From Candida dubliniensis CD36 (Eukaryota; Ascomycota; Pichiomycetes; Serinales; Debaryomycetaceae), in NCBI RefSeq assembly GCF_000026945.1, contig NC_012862.1, positions 798,501 to 862,500 of the forward strand: a stretch of DNA of 64,000 bases, given 5' to 3'. The notes beneath the pieces are model-generated. The model ran no database searches, was not told the origin of the DNA, and saw only the letters and a list, made by a program, of their open reading frames with translations. Made by a program: the position numbers and the translations under genes. Positions 56,592 through 64,000 of this stretch are shown here, piece after piece. How positions within the stretch are numbered: the first letter of the stretch is position 1; every line of letters begins with the position of its first letter.

Positions 56592-57623
56592 CTATTGATC
56601 TCGATAAAGAATGATTTCACTTTGCTTGAAATATCTTCTGGCATCCTCATCAATTAACACAAGTGAAAGATAGGTTCTTGTTGAGAATTTTTTATTGACG
56701 TCTCTATAAGTTGGCACCAAATCAAACCCATTCAAAAATAAACGTATTGGTATCGTCTCGCCCTTGACAGGCGCACCATCCATAATTTCAAATCTGACTA
56801 CTGTTTCGCTGTCTGTGACTTGGTTAGGTGGTGCTCCCACAGTTTCTCTTCTGATCAACGACAACTCCATATGCTTGATTTTCAATCTGACCAACAAGAA
56901 ATATATTTTACCTATTATGGCATCTTTAAGGGAAAACCTAGATCGCGAATACTCAAACTCAATATGTAAACAGTTCTCAATCCCTACGTCCATTTTCACG
57001 CTATGTGACTCATTCCTTTTTGCTATAGTGCTTCCCTTATTGGTACCATCATTACTGGATGATGTAGCCGCGCCCAGTGCTGCTTCCTCATTGGTTTTCT
57101 TGCTACCCAATTTTGAATCGGCCGTAGAATTACTATTCCCTGTAGTTGCCTGTTTAGGGATTGCTGTAGCATATTGATAAACCCACAATTCCTTCTCCCT
57201 AATTATCTCTGAAGACGACTTTCTCAACACTGTGACTTTAATGTAGTATCTTAGTCTCACATTCTTTCCACGGTAGCTTTCATACTGTTTCTCGACATTC
57301 TTGAATTCAAAAGGATATGATTCGGGATGCGACAATTGCGCAGGCGCAGCTAATTCTGTGGCCAAAGTTAAAAACTCTGACGACAGTATCCCATCAGTAT
57401 TGGTTTCAATTGATCCTAACAACTGCACTCTAACACCAAGGTGTTCCAATTTCCTTCCTTCCTTGGTACGCAACGTAACCACACCTTTGACTGATTCACC
57501 ATCCTTGTATATAGGAAGCTTCTCGACTCTGCCTTGCGGAGTTTTCACGTCAACATGTTTCCGAGTATCCTCATTGTCTAACCTAATTTCAATATCTAAC
57601 GGCGCCTTAAAAAATATCGACAT
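56592..57623 (-). CDS. PEP8: Retromer subunit Pep8/Vps26
   Basis: Vps26 (Pep8) is an arrestin-fold subunit of the retromer cargo-selective complex that returns sorting receptors such as Vps10 from endosomes to the Golgi. From ATG 57623 the product is 343 aa. It starts MSIFFKAPLDIEIRLDNED, followed by VKTPQGRVEKLPIYKDGESV and VVTLRTKEGRKLEHLGVRVQ, all family hallmarks. The second arrestin lobe has LHIEFEYSRSRFSLKDAIIG and RLKIKHMELSLIRRET. A linker of about 50 Ser/Thr/Asn-rich residues (about 160-215) is inserted compared with shorter Vps26 proteins. An upstream TTG was not used. Confidence 0.94.
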   Translation of the reverse strand: MSIFFKAPLDIEIRLDNEDTRKHVDVKTPQGRVEKLPIYKDGESVKGVVTLRTKEGRKLEHLGVRVQLLGSIETNTDGILSSEFLTLATELAAPAQLSHPESYPFEFKNVEKQYESYRGKNVRLRYYIKVTVLRKSSSEIIREKELWVYQYATAIPKQATTGNSNSTADSKLGSKKTNEEAALGAATSSSNDGTNKGSTIAKRNESHSVKMDVGIENCLHIEFEYSRSRFSLKDAIIGKIYFLLVRLKIKHMELSLIRRETVGAPPNQVTDSETVVRFEIMDGAPVKGETIPIRLFLNGFDLVPTYRDVNKKFSTRTYLSLVLIDEDARRYFKQSEIILYRDQ

Positions 57624-58394
57624 AGTATCACTTGAAATCAAAAAAGTTCCACTTGTATTGATATATATGAATACAATAATATAATTAATACCTTGTCAAA
57701 GTTTTGATTCAAATTATGAAAGTTGTTTAAAGCGATGAATACACTGTGGGTGATTTAAAATTTGTGTCTGGGTTGTTTCGTTTGTCTTGATGTTGTTGTT
57801 AATGTTCTCTCCCGTCTGTATGTGAGACAATGGACACTACCCAAACCATATTTTTGCTTTGTTAAGATCTTTCTCGGATATCCTTTCTCTCTTTCTTTTT
57901 TCGCCCCCTACAATTGATAAGTTGCAAGTAAGTAAGTTCTTTCTTGCAAGTCTAAATTACACTAACAAACGAAACTGAGAGAGAGAGAGAGAGAGAAAAA
58001 AAAAAAAAAGAGTATTCAAAATACACACATTAAAAACTCCTCAAAATAACAATCTGTTGGTTGGTTAGCAGTCAACTATTTGTTTATGTCAAACAATTGA
58101 TACAGTCACTTAAAGTTACAACCTTTTTCATTTGTACTAGTTGAATCCAGACTATTAGCAATTTACTTGGGTTTTCTTTATTTATTTTCTTTACAAGAAA
58201 AAATACACTCCCCCTAATAAACCTAGAAGTCAATCATTTGGCCAATATCATATCAACACCACCCATTACCTAATATCGTTACATATCCTTTTTTTTTTTT
58301 GGAATTCCTGCCGATTTCCACCGTACAAGTATAAAAAGAATTTGAGATACATATATATATATATAAACACATATTTGATCTTTCTTTTCCAATC
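57624..58394. promoter_or_regulatory. Divergent promoter region of PEP8 and CSC25
   Basis: This 771-bp region has a (GA)n tract at 57976-57995 followed by an A-run, and a T-run at about 58289-58300. An ATATATATATATAAAC TATA-like element at about 58352-58368 lies 30-40 bp from the CSC25 start. No gene was seen. Confidence 0.4.
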
Positions 58395-61300
58395 ATGTCA
58401 TCAACAAATTACATAACGGATGAGGTGGCACCAGATATGATTTCCCCCCATGATCATAGACCTTCCAAAGATGAGCCTTTGAAGCATCTAGATACAGTTA
58501 TTGCTCTATACGATTTCCCTGGTACTCAGTCGTCTCATTTACCACTAAACTTGGGCGACACCATTCATGTCTTATCGAAGTCAGCAACTGGATGGTGGGA
58601 TGGGGTAGTAATGGGTAACAACGGGGAGCTTCAACGAGGCTGGTTTCCTCATAATTATGTACGATCGGTGAACTATGTGCAACCAGTATTGAAAAAACTA
58701 AAAGATAACAAAGATCTCGATTCAATAACCGCGGCTAACACGGCTGCTAATGTGGTGATGCCATCTTTGACTAACTTGATTCAAAAAAGCTTACAAGAAT
58801 CTGAACGGAACAGTCCTGCAAACTCAACAAGAAAAAACTCGGTGGTGAGTTTTGCTAGCTCTGAAACAAGCATGCCAAGCGATTCAAAGTATACACAACA
58901 ACAGACAAATACGAATCAAAACTCGCTTGAATATCAACTGATCTCGTTGCCATCTACTCGAGATCACAGCACAGTGGACATGCAACCATCTTCACAACAA
59001 CCTTCGATTTCACACACTCTAACTGGATTTGGAACTGGTGACGATGAAATCATTCCCATGGAAGTAGGAGAAGCAGAGAGATTGATGGAAGAGTACAGGT
59101 TCAAGTATAACAAAACAGTGACTTGGATTCCGCGAACGTCAACCAAGGGAGACATAATTTTCTACTGTGAACAACTTGATGTATATTGTGAATCGCTACC
59201 TTTGATTTTGTTTGATGCAGAGGCCCCGCTGCCAAACTTGGAATACTCTGGAAGTGAAGTAATCATGGACCCGACCCCAATTTCGGTTCAAGGGTCACAA
59301 TCGATGGAAAACATATTGGATACTCGAGAAGGATCAACTGCAGGCTCGTTTGATTCTACCAAGCGTGATTCGAATGTATCGATGAGCACTCAAAGTTCCG
59401 GGTCATCATATCATCGTTTCAGTCGGCCTTTTTTCTCTATGGACAATCTATTCTATAAACATTCGTCAGACATAGGTACGTGGAATGAACTAAAGGAACA
59501 ATGTAATTATATTTTGGATTTGATGTTGAAGGCTATTAAGGATCAAAACAGGCAGTTGTTTAGCACCCATTTTTCCCGATTGAATAAACTTGTGGTGGCT
59601 TTGTGTGCTGCAGTCAGATTGAACCAAGAAGACTACGTTGACACCAAGTATGAGAGCTCTACAAGAAGAAAGTTGAAACGTGTGTGTGCGTCATTTGCTC
59701 AAATTTACATTAACGGTATCTTACATTTAAGTGTGTTGCACTACTCCCTCGATGGATTTAATGAGGGTCGTTTATTTGGTTACGACATGAGCAAATTGAA
59801 TCGATCCAGCTCTAACAGCGCATTTCAGTCACCAGCATCCTCGCTCTCAACAATACGTCAGGGTTCAGATGATAGCACTCGTTTTGCCCAAAAATTGAGC
59901 CAGGACAAGAATAATGAAGGAAATAGTGATATTAATTATATTAACCAGTTGGTTTATGAAATTGATAATTTGCGTGAGAATGTCGACTCAATTGTGAAAA
60001 TATTTCTTAAGCTTAGCACGAATAAAAAAATCAGAAATTCTGACTATGACTCCTCAGATGCATCAGATGATGAAGGTGAAGATCGATTTGATATTTTGCC
60101 ACAAGTATATCCTCGGTTTTTGGTCGACGAATTTAATGGCGGAAACTGGTGCAACCCGTTTTTTTCCACAAAGAACACCGTTTTGAATGTCAGTGGGGAC
60201 GACTTGAAGAATCGCTATCATACAAAAATTATAATTGATCATTCTGCGTACGAATCCCTTTCCCAGTATGTCGATAAGATAGTTGATGCGTGTGAGAATA
60301 TATTGGAAGCTCTTGATCCAAAAGTTCAAACCACCTTTTATTATAATGAGATGTTAAGAAGTGAAAGGAACACGCAAATTTTGCGTTTAACTTATAAATC
60401 ACTTTACCATTGCAGTGCTATGGTTGATTTGATAGAATCTTTTGATTTTACTGTGTTTTGCAGTGTCAAAAGACATATGGCTAACGCAATTGATGCAGAG
60501 GATGAAAGTTTTGAGAATCCAAGTGTTTGGGGAGATCACTACGATTCAAATTTATCATTTGACTATCCTGTCGTTTTAGAGTTCTTCCGCTTGAAACAAG
60601 AATTACATGATTTGGTTGCAAAGATTATCATGGCAACCCAGTCATTGACTTTGGAAGATCCTGAAGTCTTTAAAGGTTTGAAAGAAGAAGATCCTTTATT
60701 CTATAACCGTGAAATATCAAAAATACCCAAGGAGAAGGCAGCGTTGTTGTTATCATCTATTTTAAAAGAGCAGCTCACCTTTAAGGATGGAGGAGCTATT
60801 TCACTAAACCCAGACACATTGTTGTCAGGATATTTAGTAGAGATCACTAAGACCACAAAAGCTGTGCTCTTGATAACTCAACAATTGATTGAGGAGCGAG
60901 AAACAATTATCAATTACGCTACACGAGTGATGCAAGACAACTTCGATGTGCAGTTATTACTTGTTGAAAGAAATAATACGTCGTCGTCAGAAAAGACGGA
61001 CGAGAACTCATACTATGTTGGTGGCCATAAAAAGTCAAATGATGTTCCATGGTATTTGGAAGGTGATGATGAATATGAACTATTGTTGGATGTGAAGGGA
61101 AACATTAAGGGTGGCTCAAAGGAAGCCTTGGTGTCTCATTTGACGCACCACCTTTTGCTTGATAGCAATTTCAATTCAGTATTTTTATTAATGTTTTCTT
61201 CCATGATGCTGCTTGGCGAATTGATATCTTTACTAATTGCCAGGTTCAATATTGAACCTCCGGAAGGTTTGAGTTATGAGGAATACAACCTATGGGTTTC

Positions 61301-62393
61301 GAAAAAGAGGAACCCTATACGCTTGAGAGTTATGAATATTATGAAACTTTTGCTTGAAAAACATTGGTCTCAGTCTTATTACAATGAAACTGTTCTTCGC
61401 AGATGGTTGGCGTTTGCTCAATCGAGCCAAGTTCAAACCTATTCAATGGGAAGTTTGTTAGTTAATTATTTGGAAAAGCTACTTCGTGGTGAGATAATTT
61501 ATGTCGAAAGAGATCCTGTCATTCCAAATACCAAGCCTCCTGCTCCATTAACCAAAGGCTCGTCTTTACTGAAAAAGCCAAGGATAATGGATATTGATTA
61601 TGTCGAGTTGGCACGTCAATTGACATTACGTGAGTTCAAATTGTATTGCAAGATTACTAAGTTTGCATGTTTAGCAAAAGTTTGGGGTAAGAAGTCAGGG
61701 CTCAGTGAGAGCATTGATAGTATCACTCAATTCATCAAAGCTTCCAATCAGTTGACTAACTTTGTTGGATACATGATTTTGAGAAAAGCAGATCCGAAGA
61801 AAAGGGTCCAAATTATTCGCTACTTTATTCAAGTAGCCGATAAGTGTCGACAATACAATAACTTTTCATCGATGACAGCAATTATATCTGCTTTGTACTC
61901 GTCTCCAATCCATCGTTTAAAGAAAACGTGGGAGTATATGAATTCTGATGCGTTGTCCAATTTAAAGAACATGAATAAATTGATGAATTCATCGAGAAAC
62001 TTCAACGAGTATCGAGATGTTTTGAAGTTTATTGGATCAGAGCCATGTGTGCCATTTTTTGGTGTGTACTTATCTGATTTGACATTTGTTTACCATGGCA
62101 ACCCTGACTATTTATATAACAGAACAAGACAAGTAAACTTTGCTAAACGTACTAAAACCTCAGAGATTGTTTCGGGAATAGATCGTTTTAAAACTATGGG
62201 GTATAATTTCCAGGAGGTCCCTGAGATTCAAAAGTTTCTCGATGCATGGTTTGAGAAGTGTCCTACGATCGATGAACAGTACCAGCTATCGTTGAACTTG
62301 GAACCTCGAGAACAACAAGCTGGTACCAGTAATAGTATTACTACTGCAAACACCACCACCATCAAGAGTTTCAAGCCGTTTTCACTAAAGTAG
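58395..62393 (+). CDS. CSC25: Ras guanine nucleotide exchange factor Cdc25/Csc25
   Basis: This 1332-aa protein activates Ras by exchanging GDP for GTP and so feeds the cAMP-PKA pathway that controls growth and hyphal development. An SH3 domain spans about residues 32-93 (VIALYDFPG, ATGWWDGVV, GWFPHNYV). A long, Ser-rich linker with several hydrophobic blocks follows. The REM domain is near 905-1040 (ALVSHLTHHLLLDSNFNSVF) and the Cdc25-homology GEF domain near 1065-1305. The GEF domain contains DIDYVELARQLTLREFKLYC, FVGYMILRKADPKKRVQIIR and PCVPFFGVYLSDLTF. Domain order and length match fungal Cdc25. It ends 263 bp from the convergent H2B gene. Confidence 0.94.
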   Translation: MSSTNYITDEVAPDMISPHDHRPSKDEPLKHLDTVIALYDFPGTQSSHLPLNLGDTIHVLSKSATGWWDGVVMGNNGELQRGWFPHNYVRSVNYVQPVLKKLKDNKDLDSITAANTAANVVMPSLTNLIQKSLQESERNSPANSTRKNSVVSFASSETSMPSDSKYTQQQTNTNQNSLEYQLISLPSTRDHSTVDMQPSSQQPSISHTLTGFGTGDDEIIPMEVGEAERLMEEYRFKYNKTVTWIPRTSTKGDIIFYCEQLDVYCESLPLILFDAEAPLPNLEYSGSEVIMDPTPISVQGSQSMENILDTREGSTAGSFDSTKRDSNVSMSTQSSGSSYHRFSRPFFSMDNLFYKHSSDIGTWNELKEQCNYILDLMLKAIKDQNRQLFSTHFSRLNKLVVALCAAVRLNQEDYVDTKYESSTRRKLKRVCASFAQIYINGILHLSVLHYSLDGFNEGRLFGYDMSKLNRSSSNSAFQSPASSLSTIRQGSDDSTRFAQKLSQDKNNEGNSDINYINQLVYEIDNLRENVDSIVKIFLKLSTNKKIRNSDYDSSDASDDEGEDRFDILPQVYPRFLVDEFNGGNWCNPFFSTKNTVLNVSGDDLKNRYHTKIIIDHSAYESLSQYVDKIVDACENILEALDPKVQTTFYYNEMLRSERNTQILRLTYKSLYHCSAMVDLIESFDFTVFCSVKRHMANAIDAEDESFENPSVWGDHYDSNLSFDYPVVLEFFRLKQELHDLVAKIIMATQSLTLEDPEVFKGLKEEDPLFYNREISKIPKEKAALLLSSILKEQLTFKDGGAISLNPDTLLSGYLVEITKTTKAVLLITQQLIEERETIINYATRVMQDNFDVQLLLVERNNTSSSEKTDENSYYVGGHKKSNDVPWYLEGDDEYELLLDVKGNIKGGSKEALVSHLTHHLLLDSNFNSVFLLMFSSMMLLGELISLLIARFNIEPPEGLSYEEYNLWVSKKRNPIRLRVMNIMKLLLEKHWSQSYYNETVLRRWLAFAQSSQVQTYSMGSLLVNYLEKLLRGEIIYVERDPVIPNTKPPAPLTKGSSLLKKPRIMDIDYVELARQLTLREFKLYCKITKFACLAKVWGKKSGLSESIDSITQFIKASNQLTNFVGYMILRKADPKKRVQIIRYFIQVADKCRQYNNFSSMTAIISALYSSPIHRLKKTWEYMNSDALSNLKNMNKLMNSSRNFNEYRDVLKFIGSEPCVPFFGVYLSDLTFVYHGNPDYLYNRTRQVNFAKRTKTSEIVSGIDRFKTMGYNFQEVPEIQKFLDAWFEKCPTIDEQYQLSLNLEPREQQAGTSNSITTANTTTIKSFKPFSLK

Positions 62394-62655
62394 CATTTTG
62401 CCAGGAATAGTGTATATGTTAGAGTAGATCCAATCAATAGCAGCGTAAGATATATTTACCCTTCCCCCCCTTAGTTTCTCCTCTGTTGAAGAACTACAGA
62501 CTTATAATATAATGTACAAACAATTCAAATTTGTAATCCTTAATTAATAAAGATAATAAAAGAAACATAATACTATAATATAATAACGAACTAAAGTATA
62601 AAAAAAAGTGGGGAACTAAAAATACAACTGGGAGACAATACAATATCCATCACAT

Positions 62656-63048
62656 CTAACTAGAAGCAGATGAGTATTTTGTAACGGCTCTGGTACCTTC
62701 TGAAACGGCATGTTTGGCCAATTCACCTGGCAAAATCAATCTAACAGCAGTTTGGATTTCTCTGGCAGAAATTGTGGATTTTTTATTGTAAGCAGCCAAT
62801 TTAGAAGCTTCAGTGGCAATTCTTTCAAAAATATCGTTAACAAATGAATTCATGATGGACATGGCCTTTTGGGAAATACCTGTGTCTGGATGTGTTTGTT
62901 TCAAAACCTTGTATATATATGAGGAGTAGGTTTCTTTTCTAGTTTTAGTTCTCTTCTTAGCACCATCGGTGGAAGCGGTTTTCTTAGCAGCTGGTTTCTT
63001 TTCAGCTGGAGCTTTAGAAGCTGGTTTCTTTTCTGCTTTTGGGGCCAT
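62656..63048 (-). CDS. HTB1: Histone H2B
   Basis: The 130-aa protein is a canonical H2B: a Lys/Ala-rich N-terminal tail with repeated PAEKKPA(A/S)K, then [20 protein letters not shown], the histone-fold helices [20 protein letters not shown], and the C-terminal [17 protein letters not shown] with the ubiquitinated Lys in AVTKYSS. It is transcribed divergently from H2A and shares its control region, the normal arrangement for yeast H2A-H2B pairs. Whether this is HTB1 or HTB2 cannot be told from the window; the position near CSC25 favours HTB1. Confidence 0.96.
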   Translation of the reverse strand: MAPKAEKKPASKAPAEKKPAAKKTASTDGAKKRTKTRKETYSSYIYKVLKQTHPDTGISQKAMSIMNSFVNDIFERIATEASKLAAYNKKSTISAREIQTAVRLILPGELAKHAVSEGTRAVTKYSSASS

Positions 63049-63563
63049 TGTGAAGTATTACTTGTATAGTTGTGGAGTGAATCTGATAGAAATAGAAGAA
63101 GAAAAAAAAAAAAGAAGTGGCAAGTAGAAAATGACTTTTATAAAAAAGAAAGTGAAGTTGGACCTATTTATAACGAAACACCAAGTTCCGTGTTTTGAAG
63201 AACAAGAAATCTAAAGAGAGAAGAATTGATACTGGCACGGTCACGACTATTCTCTCTCTCTCCTTCTCTCTTTCTCTCTCTCTTGTTCATTCTCTTTTTT
63301 TTTTTTTCTACTCCAATCACTCTTCTCTCTCGTTTCTCCATACCACACCGCGCTACGTAAATCTGAGACCAGAGGAACAAACAAACAAATCAAAACAACA
63401 CGCATACACGCATAATAGATAGTAGTAATGTTTTAAATAGAACAAAGTTCGCCACTTTGAATAAAACATTCTTATTCTTTTTTTCCTTTTGATTTTATTT
63501 CTTCTTCAGTTTTTTATTGAAACTTAGTTTATTCGTATCAAATAATAGTATATTACAACAACA
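63049..63563. promoter_or_regulatory. Shared H2A-H2B divergent promoter
   Basis: The 515 bp between the two start codons must hold shared histone UAS elements that drive S-phase expression. A CT-repeat tract runs from about 63251 to 63283 and T/A-runs lie on either side. I did not find a clear match to the S. cerevisiae Spt10 UAS, so the elements may differ in this clade. Confidence 0.5.
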
Positions 63564-63962
63564 ATGTCAGGTGGTAAAGGTAAAGCAGGAACTTCCGAAA
63601 AAGCTTCAACTTCAAGATCAGCCAAAGCTGGTTTGACTTTCCCAGTCGGTAGAGTCCATAGATTGTTAAGAAAAGGTAACTACGCACAAAGAATTGGTTC
63701 TGGTGCTCCAGTGTACTTGACTTCAGTTTTGGAATATTTGGCTGCTGAAATTTTGGAATTGGCCGGTAACGCTGCCAGAGATAATAAGAAATCAAGAATA
63801 ATCCCAAGACATTTACAATTGGCCATCAGAAATGATGAAGAATTAAATAAATTGTTGGGTGATGTCACCATCGCCCAAGGTGGTGTGTTGCCAAACATTC
63901 ACCAAAACTTGTTGCCAAAGAAATCAGGTAAAGGTGGTGTTAATGCTTCTCAAGAATTGTAA
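63564..63962 (+). CDS. HTA1: Histone H2A
   Basis: The 132-aa protein is canonical H2[21 protein letters not shown] tail, [20 protein letters not shown], the acidic-patch helix [20 protein letters not shown] and [21 protein letters not shown]. It ends in SQEL, the checkpoint-kinase phosphorylation site (gamma-H2A) that Mec1/Tel1 modify after DNA breaks. Both ends are complete. Paralogue number is not determined from this window. Confidence 0.97.
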   Translation: MSGGKGKAGTSEKASTSRSAKAGLTFPVGRVHRLLRKGNYAQRIGSGAPVYLTSVLEYLAAEILELAGNAARDNKKSRIIPRHLQLAIRNDEELNKLLGDVTIAQGGVLPNIHQNLLPKKSGKGGVNASQEL

Positions 63963-64000
63963 GTTTATATTATTGGTGGTTTAGTTTTTCTATAGGTTTT

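Noticed and set aside
1..64000. tRNA, rRNA, CRISPR array or prophage-like content
   Set aside because: I looked for T-loop GTTCRA signatures with flanking stems and for regular spaced repeats and found none. A CRISPR or prophage is not expected in a yeast nuclear genome.

Overview
This window is nuclear DNA of a CUG-clade budding yeast, most likely Candida albicans or a very close relative. The SAP9-like protein does not match my recollection of the C. albicans form residue for residue, so C. dubliniensis is a serious candidate. The evidence is AT-rich intergenic DNA with long A/T runs, mostly intron-less genes about 2 kb apart, GTATGT...CTAAC...AG introns, and a gene set in the order SAP9-PEP8-CSC25-HTB-HTA. 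CTG codons should be read as serine.

Layout. 1-6.7 kb: the end of an unrecognised membrane protein, a Ulp/SENP8-type protease, mitochondrial ICP55 peptidase, a JLP1-like sulfonate/2-oxoglutarate dioxygenase and a spliced glutathione transferase (GST). 7.7-9.6 kb: PHB1 plus a second spliced GST (GTT). 9.6-29.6 kb: a 20-kb segment with a broken alpha/beta hydrolase gene, a Dal5-family transporter, NOB1, IRS4, an HDA1-complex subunit (HDA3-like), DPL1, a PQ-loop vacuolar transporter and CCC1. 29.6-31.5 kb: the same GTT+PHB1 pair again, inverted. 32-64 kb: a small membrane protein, ORC3, a DGAT2 acyltransferase, a mitochondrial protein, MEU1, a PTR2-type peptide transporter, RAD53, a LETM1-like protein, RRD2, CLP1, a Sic1/Sol1-type CDK inhibitor, an MDP1-type phosphatase, SAP9, PEP8/VPS26, CSC25, and divergent H2B/H2A.

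The most unusual structure is the pair of inverted arms (7715-9608 and 29603-31497, about 1.9 kb each). They are almost identical over the whole PHB1 gene, the GTT intron and both ends of GTT. A central block of 206 bp in GTT differs at about 56 positions. This looks like continuing gene conversion around a protected patch, and the arms could also let the 20-kb segment between them flip. The broken hydrolase gene lies just inside the left arm.

Other themes are sulfur and redox metabolism (dioxygenase with four Met31/32-type cores upstream, three GSTs, MEU1), cell-cycle and DNA-replication control (RAD53 with an MCB element upstream, ORC3, the Sic1-like inhibitor, histones), and membrane lipid metabolism (DPL1, DGAT2, IRS4). 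No tRNA, rRNA, CRISPR or intact mobile element was found.
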